Positions 18,016 through 26,600 of a stretch of 44,453 nucleotides of DNA are shown piece by piece; position 1 is the first letter of the stretch, and every line of letters starts with the position of its first letter. The position numbers and the translations under genes were made by a program. A model generated the notes under the pieces. That model had not been told where the DNA came from. It saw only the letters and a list, made by a program, of their open reading frames with translations, and did not search any database. The DNA comes from Phaeodactylibacter luteus (GTDB lineage Bacteria > Bacteroidota > Bacteroidia > Chitinophagales > Saprospiraceae), in assembly GCF_007993045.1 (NCBI RefSeq), contig NZ_VOOR01000045.1, positions 1 through 44,453 of the forward strand, read 5' to 3'.

Positions 18016-18771
18016 TTACTTGGAGACGAGCTGCTCGCTGGTTTTGCCAAAGCGGCGTTCTCGGTTCTGGAAATCCAAAATGGCCTCGTAAAGGTTCTCC
18101 TTTCTAAACTCAGGCCAGAACACAGGAGTAAAATGCAACTCAGCGTAAGCGATTTGCCACAGCAGGAAGTTGCTGATCCTAGCCTCGCCACTGGTACGGA
18201 TGAGCAGCTCCGGGTCTGGTATACTGCCGGTGCTCAGGCGCTCCCCTATCCTTGTTTCGTCAATATCGCCAGGCTCAAGGTCGCCTTGCTGCACCTGTTG
18301 CGCCAGCTGACGGGCCGCCTCCGCAATTTCCCAGCGCCCGCTGTAGTTGAGGGCTAGGACTAGGGTCATCCGCTTGTTGCCCTTCGTTTTTTCGATCCCC
18401 GCTTCCAGCGCGCGCCGGGTAGCATCGGGCAGGCGGGACAGATCGCCTATGGCCTGCAAGCGGATATTGTTTTTGGAAAGGGTGGAAATTTCCCTGGAGA
18501 GGGTTTCAACGAGCAGGCGCATCAGCGCACTGACCTCCAGCTTAGGGCGGCTCCAGTTTTCTGTAGAGAAAGCATAGAGCGTAAGGTACTCAATGCCCAG
18601 CTCCGCTGCAGCTTCTGTGGTTTCACGCACTGAGGTCACTCCGCTCTTGTGCCCAAAAACCCGAGGCTTGCCATGCTTTTTGGCCCACCGCCCGTTGCCG
18701 TCCATGATGATGGCAATGTGCCGGGGCAATTTCTCCGCATTGATTTGTCCTTTCAAGTCTTGCTGTTCCAC
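18016..18771 (-). CDS. uppS: Undecaprenyl diphosphate synthase (isoprenyl transferase)
   Basis: The 251-residue protein matches the cis-prenyltransferase family: HIAIIMDGNGRWAKK with the catalytic Asp at residue 24, FGHKSGV, YLTLYAFSTENWSRP, ALNYSGRWEI and PDPELLIRTSGEARISNFLLWQIAYAE. It condenses isopentenyl diphosphate units to make the C55 lipid carrier for peptidoglycan and O-antigen. It lies upstream of bamA on the same strand, with a gap of 213 bases in which I see nothing distinctive. Confidence 0.97.
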   Translation of the reverse strand: MEQQDLKGQINAEKLPRHIAIIMDGNGRWAKKHGKPRVFGHKSGVTSVRETTEAAAELGIEYLTLYAFSTENWSRPKLEVSALMRLLVETLSREISTLSKNNIRLQAIGDLSRLPDATRRALEAGIEKTKGNKRMTLVLALNYSGRWEIAEAARQLAQQVQQGDLEPGDIDETRIGERLSTGSIPDPELLIRTSGEARISNFLLWQIAYAELHFTPVFWPEFRKENLYEAILDFQNRERRFGKTSEQLVSK

Positions 18772-18945
18772 TTCGTCACTTTTATTCCGGGCCGGGCTGC
18801 TGAACCTTGATGCCCCTTTGCTGTTTCATCGAGTTAAACCACTAGCGCAGCGCCTTAAGGGAAGGTACAAAGGTAAGGACTTTCCGTTCAATCCCCGGCT
18901 GGAATATTGGTAAAATCTATTGGCCAAGGGCAGGCTTGTATGCCA

Positions 18946-19122
18946 GGCACAAACCAGATCGTCCTTTTGGGGGCCTGCCCCTGCCGCAAGGGCAGGCGCC
19001 GCTATGCTCCGGGGCTCGCTGTCCGCTCGGCCCTATCGGGCTTAAACCCCTGCGCAGCGCTAGGCCGATGCCAGGCTAAAGCCCGAAAAGCTTAAGCGCC
19101 TGCGAAATTCTAATTTACGCCC
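18946..19122 (+). repeat. Intergenic MITE-like repeat, copy B
   Basis: The 177-bp copy runs from GGCACAAACCAGATCG to AATTTACGCCC with the family core between (GCTATGC, GGGGCTCGCT, GCGCAGCGCTAGGCC). It lies in the 465-base gap between the divergent uppS and M3 peptidase genes. It contains no gene. Confidence 0.8.
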
Positions 19123-19175
19123 AGTATAGGCCTTGCGCTGTCCAGCCGGAGCTTCTCCAAGCCTGATGTTCCGCG

Positions 19176-19183
19176 TATATTTG
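19176..19183 (+). promoter_or_regulatory. Putative -7 element of the M3 peptidase gene
   Basis: TATATTTG fits the Bacteroidota -7 consensus, 53 bases before the ATG. The -33 position shows TTC instead of TTG, so the match is partial. Confidence 0.4.
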
Positions 19184-19236
19184 CCCGCAGGGGGCAGTGC
19201 CCCTGCCTATTTCTAAGACCATAACTCTACAACGCT

Positions 19237-20952
19237 ATGTCTGCTGTAAATGCAACCGCCGCTTTCTCCTCCTTTGTTTATGAGCGCCCAGATTTCGAGG
19301 CCTTTGCTAACCGTTTCAACCAATTGCTCGAGCGCTTCCGGAATGCAGCCGATGCCGGAGCCCAGGCCAACGCCCTGCGGGACATCAACGAGATGCGGGG
19401 CAAGTTTTCCACCCTCTACAACATCTGCCATATCCGGCATACCATGAATACCCGAGATGCCTTTTACGAGGCAGAGAACGACTTTTTTGACCAGCATATG
19501 CCTGCATACCAAGGCTTGGTCACTGCTTTTTACCATGAGCTGCTGAACGCCCGCTTCCGCCAAGAGCTGGAAAAAACCTGGGGCCCTCAGCTGTTCCGTT
19601 TGGCCAAACTCAGCCTGAAGACATTTGACGACAGCGTGCTTGAGCTGCTTCAGGAGGAAAATAAGCTGAGCAGCCAATACACCAAAATCAAAGCTGCTGC
19701 AACCATCGAATTCCGGGGGGAAGAACACAACCTCTCCTCCATCTTCAAATATGAAACCGCCGCCGGCCGGCAGGACCGTAAAGAAGCGGCCTACGCCAAA
19801 TGGGGGTTCTTCGAAGCACAAGCCGAAGCCATTGAAAACGTATTTGACCAGCTGGTGAAAGTCCGCCACCGCATCGCGCAACAGCTGGGCTACGAAAATT
19901 TTGTGGGGCTGGCCTACGACCGTATGCAGCGCGCTGATTACACCCCGGAGATGGTGGCCAACTTCCGCAGGCAGGTGCAGGAACAGATTGTGCCCATCAA
20001 CCAAAAGCTATACGAACGGCAACGGCAGCGCCTGGGCCTTGATGCGCTCAAATTCTACGATGAGGACTTGCGCTTCCCTACCGGGAACCCAGCCCCACAG
20101 GGGCCGCCCGATTGGATTGTGGCCCAAGCCCGCACCATGTATGAAGCGCTCTCTCCTGAAACGCATGAGTTTTTCCAATATATGGAGCAAGCAGAGCTCA
20201 TGGACCTGCAAACGCGCCCTGGAAAAGCGACCGGCGGCTACTGCACCTTTATTGACGATTACAAGGCGCCTTTTATTTTTTCCAACTTCAATGGCACAAG
20301 CGGGGATATCGATGTGCTCACACATGAGGCAGGGCATGCTTTCCAAGTGTACAGCAGCCGCAACATCGGTATAGGGGAGTATACCTGGCCAACCACCGAA
20401 GCCTGCGAGATACACTCCATGAGCATGGAGTTCTTTACCTGGCCATGGATGGAGCTCTTCTTTGGGCCTGATACCGCCAAATACCAGTTTGGCCACCTCG
20501 CCGCTGCGCTCAAGTTCTTGCCCTACGGTGTGGCTGTGGATGAGTTCCAGCATGTCGTCTACGAAAATCCAGGCATGAGCCCAGAAGAAAGGAACGCAGC
20601 ATGGCGCGCCATTGAGCGCAAATACCTGCCCCAACGGGACTACGATGGGTATGAGTTCCTAGAAGCGGGCCGCTTTTGGCAAAAGCAGAGCCACATCTTC
20701 AACGTGCCCTTTTATTATATCGATTATACCCTGGCACAGATCTGTGCTTTCCAATTTTGGAAAAAAGACCGGGAAGCGCACGATGAAGCTTGGGCCGACT
20801 ACCTCAGGTTATGCCAAGCGGGCGGCAGCCAGTCTTTCCTTGAGCTGGCCAGCCTGGCCAACCTCCGTTCCCCTTTTGAGGACGGCTGTGTCGAAGCAGT
20901 GGCTGGGGAAATAGAACAATGGCTAGAGCGCGTTGACGACAGTAGCTTTTAA
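19237..20952 (+). CDS. M3 family oligoendopeptidase (PepF-like)
   Basis: The 571-residue zinc metallopeptidase has the motif HEAGH at residues 363-367 (catalytic E364, zinc ligands H363 and H367). A glutamate about 25 residues downstream (TTEACEIHSMSMEFF) supplies the third ligand. The GGYCTFIDDYKAPFIFSNFNGTSGD strand precedes it, as in M3 thimet/PepF enzymes. It has no signal peptide, so it should degrade short peptides in the cytoplasm. The length is normal for the M3B group. It is monocistronic as far as can be seen. Confidence 0.95.
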   Translation: MSAVNATAAFSSFVYERPDFEAFANRFNQLLERFRNAADAGAQANALRDINEMRGKFSTLYNICHIRHTMNTRDAFYEAENDFFDQHMPAYQGLVTAFYHELLNARFRQELEKTWGPQLFRLAKLSLKTFDDSVLELLQEENKLSSQYTKIKAAATIEFRGEEHNLSSIFKYETAAGRQDRKEAAYAKWGFFEAQAEAIENVFDQLVKVRHRIAQQLGYENFVGLAYDRMQRADYTPEMVANFRRQVQEQIVPINQKLYERQRQRLGLDALKFYDEDLRFPTGNPAPQGPPDWIVAQARTMYEALSPETHEFFQYMEQAELMDLQTRPGKATGGYCTFIDDYKAPFIFSNFNGTSGDIDVLTHEAGHAFQVYSSRNIGIGEYTWPTTEACEIHSMSMEFFTWPWMELFFGPDTAKYQFGHLAAALKFLPYGVAVDEFQHVVYENPGMSPEERNAAWRAIERKYLPQRDYDGYEFLEAGRFWQKQSHIFNVPFYYIDYTLAQICAFQFWKKDREAHDEAWADYLRLCQAGGSQSFLELASLANLRSPFEDGCVEAVAGEIEQWLERVDDSSF

Positions 20953-21088
20953 GCCTATTGCCGGGGGCCGGACAGCCGTGCCCCGCCCCCGGCCAAGTGC
21001 ACATCTGGGGCTTGCTCTTGCTGTAAATCAATACTTTACGAACTTGACTTCCTCCCTAAACTTTCATCTAGCCTGCCAGGCTCAAATT

Positions 21089-21302
21089 GGGCGTAAACCA
21101 GAATGCCGGAGGCGTTTGTGCTCTAGCCTGGCATCGGCCTAGCGCTGCGAAGGGGTGGCCAAAGGCCAGACCCGACGCCTGTAGGGCGAGGGGCCGAGCG
21201 GACAGCGAGCCCCGGAGCATAGCGGCCCCTGCCCTTGCGGCAGGGGCAGGCTCCCCCCTAACGGCAGGGGCAAGCTAAAAACAAAAATCTGGCCTGCGCT
21301 CC
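21089..21302 (-). repeat. Intergenic MITE-like repeat, copy C (long form)
   Basis: This copy starts with a textbook GGGCGTAAACCAGAATG terminus and ends ATCTGGCCTGCGCTCC. It carries an extra segment of about 25 bases (ACCCGACGCCTGTAGGGCGA) that is shared only with copy F, which defines a long subtype of 214-221 bp. It lies in the 454-base gap between the convergent M3 peptidase and permease genes. The rest of that gap shows nothing notable. Confidence 0.8.
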
Positions 21303-21406
21303 TCAAATTTAGCAGGCTCGCCAGAACCCAAGCAGGCACACTGCCGCAACAGCCAGCTGCAATCTACTGATTGTCAATACAAAACTACTCCAAACAAGTG
21401 CTAGGC

Positions 21407-22672
21407 TTACCCATCTGAGAGCGTTTCCGATATATCGGTATTGCGGGCCTGTAGTGCAGGCAGGATAGCAGCAGCCAGCCCTATGCCCAGTGCGCCGCCC
21501 AGCAAGTACAACTCCTCCTGTAAAAAGTGTGCCCAAGAGAAATCGTACTGATAGGTTTCCCGCATCTGATCAGCTAACAAATACATGGCGCCGTGGCTGA
21601 GCCCTATGCCCAGCACATAGCCCAGCACCGCCAGCAACAAGCCTTCCAGCACGATAAGCGCCAAGAGCTTGCTGCGGGAAGCGCCCATAACCCGCATGAG
21701 GGCCAGCTCGTACCGCCGCTCTTTCAAAGAATTGTACAGGGAGATGAAAATGCTCAAGCCAGATACAATGATGATGACCATCGCCAGCCAGCGCAGCGCT
21801 TTGGTGCCTGTGCCCATCAGGCTGTACAGCCTGTTGATCTCGATAGCCGGGGTAGCAGCCTGCATCTCTGTATTCTCATTGATGGCACGCTGCATATTCA
21901 GGGCTTGTATGTTGTGCCCCTTAAATTGAATGAGCATAGATGTGATCTGCTTGTCCTGATAATCAAGCAGCCCCTTGGGATAGGGCTCGCCTGCCCCTTC
22001 GCTTTCGTGATCGTGGCCTTCGTGATCGTGGCTTTCGTGATCGTGGCTTTCGTGTACAGCCCAAAGGCTGGAAAAGCGGGTCAGCAGCAGCTGATCGGCC
22101 ACAGCGCCCGTAGGCTCAAGTATGCCTACAATTTTAAATGATTCGGCATCTTCGTGGACAAGGTCTTCATTCTGATCGAAACCGTGGGAGCTTTTGAAAG
22201 TATCGCCTATACTGAGCCCCAGCTTGCTGGCCACGCCAGCCCCAGCGACGACCTCCATTGTCCTTTGCCACATCGCCCCCTCAGCGAGCACTGCACCGTA
22301 GAGCGCTAGAAAAGCCGGCTCAGTACCTACAATGCGGTGCCCACGGTAGCTGTCGCCCAATGAAAGGGGGATGGCACTTTCGATAATTGGATGGCCCGGG
22401 CGCAGGAAGGGGGCGGCATCTGAGATGTTGATATTGCCGGTAGGGGCATCGATATGGTACATGCTGCTTAGGATAAGCTGAAGCGGGCTGCCCTTTGCGC
22501 CCACGACCAGGTCTACCCCGGCGAGGTTTTTGGAGAACTTCTCCTGTAGCTGATCATTGAGCACCAGCAGCAAGGAAATGAGCCCTACGCCCAGCCCAAA
22601 AAGGACTAAGCTGAGCCCCATATTGAGCGGCTTGTTGGTGAGGTTTTTCCAACTCAATCTTAGGATATTCAT
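21407..22672 (-). CDS. FtsX/MacB-type ABC transporter permease with His-rich loop
   Basis: The 421-residue permease has an N-terminal membrane helix (about 18-38), a large periplasmic domain, and three C-terminal helices, with the FtsX region starting KALRWLAMVIIIVSGLSIFISLYNSLKERRYELALMRVMGAS. The segment VDLVVGAKGSPLQLILSSMYHIDAPTGNI is characteristic of permeases related to the zinc-regulated MacB-like transporter of Pseudomonas (PA4065 type). A tandem repeat in the gene encodes a loop at about residues 204-222 made of HESHDHESHDHEGHDHE, likely metal-binding. The start codon overlaps the ATPase stop by four bases (ATGA), so the two are translationally coupled. Confidence 0.9.
   Translation of the reverse strand: MNILRLSWKNLTNKPLNMGLSLVLFGLGVGLISLLLVLNDQLQEKFSKNLAGVDLVVGAKGSPLQLILSSMYHIDAPTGNINISDAAPFLRPGHPIIESAIPLSLGDSYRGHRIVGTEPAFLALYGAVLAEGAMWQRTMEVVAGAGVASKLGLSIGDTFKSSHGFDQNEDLVHEDAESFKIVGILEPTGAVADQLLLTRFSSLWAVHESHDHESHDHEGHDHESEGAGEPYPKGLLDYQDKQITSMLIQFKGHNIQALNMQRAINENTEMQAATPAIEINRLYSLMGTGTKALRWLAMVIIIVSGLSIFISLYNSLKERRYELALMRVMGASRSKLLALIVLEGLLLAVLGYVLGIGLSHGAMYLLADQMRETYQYDFSWAHFLQEELYLLGGALGIGLAAAILPALQARNTDISETLSDG
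22005..22055. repeat. 15-bp tandem repeat inside the permease gene
   Basis: The unit TCGTGATCGTGGCTT is repeated about three and a half times with near-perfect identity. It encodes the HESHD/HEGHD units of the histidine-rich loop, so its copy number would set the number of histidines. Confidence 0.8.
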
Positions 22673-23304
22673 GGCTGTCCGATGGTAATTTGGTTAGGAA
22701 TGCCGCCCTTCAGCCGGGCGTCGTGGGTTACAATAAGCAGGGTAGCATCTACCGCCCGAGCCTGCTCTTCAAGCAGCTCCAGCACCTGCCCGCAGTTGCG
22801 GTCGTCCAGCGCAGAAGTAGGCTCATCAGCCAGGATAATGGCTGGCTGATTGATGATTGCCCGGGCAATAGAAGCCCGCTGCTTTTCGCCTACGCTAAGT
22901 TGTTGAGGGCGTGCGCTGCCCTTGTGCCCCAGTCCGAGGCGCTCCAACAAATTGCGGATGCGGGCTCGGTCGGGCCGCACCCCTGCAAGGTGCTGCGCCA
23001 ATGCCAAGTTATCGGACACGGTCAGGCTCTGCACAAAGTGGGCGGTCTGGAAAATGATACCGATCTGCTGCCCGCGGAAGCGGTCTAAGGCAGCGCTCGA
23101 TAAGCTGCTGAGGGCAGTGCCATTGATCATGACCTCGCCCGCCTGAGGCGCGCGCAGGCCTCCAAGCAGATGGAGCAGGGTAGTTTTGCCACTGCCAGAT
23201 TGCCCCAAGATAAGGCAGTGCTCTCCTTTCTGGCAGTGGATGTCGGGGAAAGACAGGCCCTGCCCAGGAGCATAGGCATAGCTAAGGTTGGTGGTTTTTA
23301 GCAT
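22669..23304 (-). CDS. ABC transporter ATP-binding protein (LolD/MacB type)
   Basis: The 211-residue ATPase has Walker A GQSGSGKT (34-41), the signature LSVGE (136-140), Walker B ILADE (157-161) and a switch histidine in IVTHDARL. It belongs to the MacB/LolD/FtsE group that drives FtsX-like permeases by a mechanical, non-translocating mode. It is the first gene of a two-gene operon with the overlapping permease. No periplasmic adaptor protein is encoded beside it. Confidence 0.93.
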   Translation of the reverse strand: MLKTTNLSYAYAPGQGLSFPDIHCQKGEHCLILGQSGSGKTTLLHLLGGLRAPQAGEVMINGTALSSLSSAALDRFRGQQIGIIFQTAHFVQSLTVSDNLALAQHLAGVRPDRARIRNLLERLGLGHKGSARPQQLSVGEKQRASIARAIINQPAIILADEPTSALDDRNCGQVLELLEEQARAVDATLLIVTHDARLKGGIPNQITIGQP

Positions 23305-23423
23305 GTGAGGTAGTTTCCGGATTTTGTGCCCTCAATATCCGGGTTTTTAATGGGCTGGCAAAAGATAACGGCAGGAGTTGCAGAGTACGACAGCCCGGGC
23401 GGCCTGCCCTGCTTGGCCGAATA

Positions 23424-23454
23424 TTGGAATTTTGGATAAAAAAGGTTAGTATTG
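23424..23454 (+). promoter_or_regulatory. Putative ileS leader promoter (P1)
   Basis: TTG (23424-23426), a 20-base spacer and TAGTATTG (23447-23454) match the Bacteroidota -33/-7 pattern with one mismatch in the -7 box. Transcription would start about 10-15 bases before the leader peptide ATG. Confidence 0.55.
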
Positions 23455-23471
23455 TGGCTCACAAATCAAGA

Positions 23472-23540
23472 ATGAGCGTGCCAACAGCAATACGGATCAG
23501 CTACATTATTATCATCCCCGGCCCACCGCCAGGCTGCTGA
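23472..23540 (+). CDS. Candidate isoleucine-rich leader peptide of ileS
   Basis: A 22-codon reading frame begins MSVPTAIRISYIIIIPG and ends in a proline-rich tail before TGA. Six of 22 codons are isoleucine: ATA, ATC and then four in a row (23505-23516). It stands 96 bases upstream of the isoleucyl-tRNA synthetase gene and is followed by a terminator hairpin, the arrangement of a ribosome-stalling attenuator. It is too short to be found by ordinary gene callers. Chance occurrence cannot be excluded without comparison to relatives, but the four Ile run directly ahead of ileS is hard to dismiss. Confidence 0.65.
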   Translation: MSVPTAIRISYIIIIPGPPPGC

Positions 23541-23565
23541 CTGTTTGCCCTAAAGACACCTCAGG

Positions 23566-23601
23566 AAAGCTCTGGCGAATACAGTTTGCCAGAGCTTTTT
23601 T
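23566..23601 (+). terminator. Candidate attenuator terminator upstream of ileS
   Basis: AAAGCTCTGGC (23566-23576) pairs with GCCAGAGCTTT (23588-23598), extended inward by GAA/TTT to a 5-base loop and followed by six T residues. The upstream segment GCCAGGCT (23528-23535), inside the last leader codons, can pair with AGCTCTGGC (23568-23576) with one bulge, giving a competing antiterminator. Confidence 0.8.
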
Positions 23602-23616
23602 AGTTTCCTATTTTTG
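23586..23616 (+). promoter_or_regulatory. Putative second ileS promoter (P2)
   Basis: TTG (23586-23588), exactly 20 bases, then TATTTTTG (23609-23616) form a good Bacteroidota promoter overlapping the terminator's 3' arm. It would give a transcript starting about 15 bases before the ileS ATG and bypassing the attenuator. Confidence 0.5.
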
Positions 23617-23636
23617 CGCCGTCAAAATACGCAGCG

Positions 23637-26600
23637 ATGTACAAAGAATACAAAGGCCTCAACCTCCCGCAAATTGATCAGGACATCCTGAAGTTCTGGG
23701 AGGAGCACAACATCTTCCAGCAAAGCGTGGAGCAGCGCCCTGCTGAAAACAGCTTCGTTTTCTATGAAGGGCCGCCTTCCGCCAACGGCAAACCAGGCAT
23801 CCACCACGTTATGGCCCGTACGGTGAAGGACCTTTTCTGCCGCTTCCACAGCATGAAAGGGCAGCGCGTAGAACGCAAAGGGGGCTGGGACACCCACGGC
23901 CTGCCTATTGAGCTCAACGTGGAAAAAGAGCTCGGCATCACCAAAGAGGACATCGGCTCTAAAATCTCGGTAGATGAGTACAACGCCAAATGCCGGGAAA
24001 CCGTCATGCGGTACAAAGATATGTGGGACAACATCACCCGCAAAATGGGCTATTGGGTAGACCTCGACAACCCCTATATCACTTTCGAGAACAACTATAT
24101 CGAAACGGTTTGGTGGCTGCTGCAGCAGCTTTACCAAAAGGGGCTGCTGTACAAGGGCTTCACCATTCAGCCGTTCTCCCCCGCTGCCGGCACCGGGCTA
24201 AGCTCTCATGAGCTGAATATGCCGGGCACGTACAAGGATATCAAAGACATCTCCGCCGTTGCCCAGTTCAAGATCAAAGGCACAGCGGACGAGTACTTCC
24301 TCGCCTGGACGACCACTCCGTGGACACTGCCCTCCAACACCGCGCTGGCGGTGGGCAAAGACATCACTTACGTAAAAGTGCGCGCCTACAACCGCTACAC
24401 CGGGCAGCTGGGCACTGTCATCCTCGCCAAGGACCGCCTCAGCCACTACTTCACTGAGGCCAAGCCTGAACTACAGCCGGAAGAAGTGAAAGCAGGCAAT
24501 AAGCCTATCCCTTACCTTGAAGTGCTGGGCGAGGTGAAAGGGCACGAGCTTGAAGGCATGGAGTACGAACAGCTGATGGGCTATGTACAGCCTGAAAAAA
24601 CTGCTTTCAAAGTCTTGATCGGCGATTTCGTCTCTACCGATGACGGCACTGGCATTGTGCACATCGCCCCTACCTTTGGCGCAGATGACTTCAGGGTGGC
24701 CGCCAAATACGGTATCCCGCCGCTTTTGGTGAAAGATGAAGAGGGCAACAGTGGCCCCCTCGTAGACCGTCAGGGGCGCTTCGTGAAAGAGGTCACCGAC
24801 TTTGCAGGGCGCTACGTGAAAGACTACGGGCAGGAGGAAGAACGGCCTGTAGATGCCGATATCGTCATCAAGCTCAAAGAAGAGAACAAGCTGTTCCATT
24901 CCGAAAAGTACCTGCACTCCTACCCCCACTGCTGGCGCACCGACCGCCCTGTGCTCTACTACCCGCTCGACAGCTGGTTCGTCAAAGCTACTGCTGCCAA
25001 AGAGCGGATGTACGAGCTCAACAAGACCATCAACTGGAAGCCGGCTGCGACTGGAGAGAACCGCTTTGGCAAGTGGCTGGAGAACCTGCAGGACTGGAAC
25101 CTCTCCCGCTCTCGCTACTGGGGCATCCCGCTCCCGATCTGGCGTACGGAAGATGCTAAATCAGAGAAATGCATCGGCTCCGTAGAAGAGCTGCGGCAAG
25201 AGATTGAAAAAGCCAATCAGGCGCTTGGGCTGCAACAACAGGCCCCCAAGGACCTCCACAGGCCCTATATCGATGAGGTAGTACTGGTGAGCGAGGACGG
25301 GCAGCCTATGAAGCGGGAAACGGATCTGATCGACGTTTGGTTCGACTCCGGCTCTATGCCCTACGCGCAGTGGCACTACCCTTTCGAAAACAAGGAGGTC
25401 TTCGAGCGCAAGTTCCCGGCCAACTTCATCGCCGAAGGGGTAGATCAAACCCGGGGCTGGTTTTACACCCTGCACGCGATCGCGACCATGGTGTTCGATA
25501 GCGTAGCTTTCAAAAACGTAGTATCCAACGGGCTGGTCTTGGATGCAGATGGCAATAAAATGTCCAAAAGCAAGGGCAATGTCATCGACCCCTTCGGAGC
25601 TATTGAGCAATATGGGGCCGATGCCGTGCGGTGGTACATGATGGCCAACGCCAACCCTTGGGACAACCTGAAATTCGACCTCAACGGCGTAGGCGAGGTG
25701 CAGCGCAAGTTCTTTGGCACCCTGTACAATACCTACTCTTTCTTTTCGCTGTATGCGAATATCGACCAATTTGACAATGCTGCCCCTCAAGTCCCCCTGA
25801 AAACGCGCCCGGAGATTGATCAGTGGATCATCAGCCTGCTCAACAGCCTGGTGAAGGATACGGAAGCAGACTATGCCAACTATGAACCTACACAGGCTGC
25901 GCGCAAGATTCAGAGCTTCGTGACCGACAACCTCAGCAACTGGTACGTCCGCCTTTGCCGCCGCCGCTTCTGGAAGCCTGCTCAACAGCAGAACGGGCAG
26001 GCAGCTGGCATGGATGCCGATAAACTGGCGGCCTATCAAACGCTGTACGAGTGCCTCCTAACCGTCTCTAAGCTGATCGCACCGGTATCGCCCTTCTTTG
26101 CCGACTGGCTGTACCAGAACCTCAACTCAGCGACCAAGCTGGAAAGCCATGCCTCTGTGCACCTCGCCGATTTCCCTTCCGTTTCCGGCAGCGCCATTGA
26201 TAAAGCACTGGAACAGCGGATGGACTACGCTCAGCGCATTTCCTCTCTTGTCTTCGCTTTGCGCAAAAAGGAAGACCTGAGGGTGCGCCAGCCTTTGCAA
26301 AAAATCATGCTGCCCGTGCTCGACCCCTCCTTTAGAGCGCAGGTGGAGCAGGTGAGCGAGCTGATTGCATCGGAAGTGAACGTAAAAGCTATCGAGTACC
26401 TGGACGACACCTCGGGCGTACTGAAAAAGCGCATCAAGCCCAACTTCAAAACGCTCGGCCGCCGGCTGGGCAAGGATATGAAGCTGGCAGCGGGGGCTAT
26501 CGCGAAGTTCTCCCAAGAGGATATCGCCAACCTGGAAAAAGCCGGCACCTACACCCTCAATGCCAATGGCAACAGCTATGAGCTTACCCTGGAAGACTTC

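Noticed and set aside
23455-23640. T-box riboswitch upstream of ileS
   Set aside because: No T-box sequence or specifier-loop architecture is visible, and the leader is short; the Ile-rich ORF explains the terminator better.
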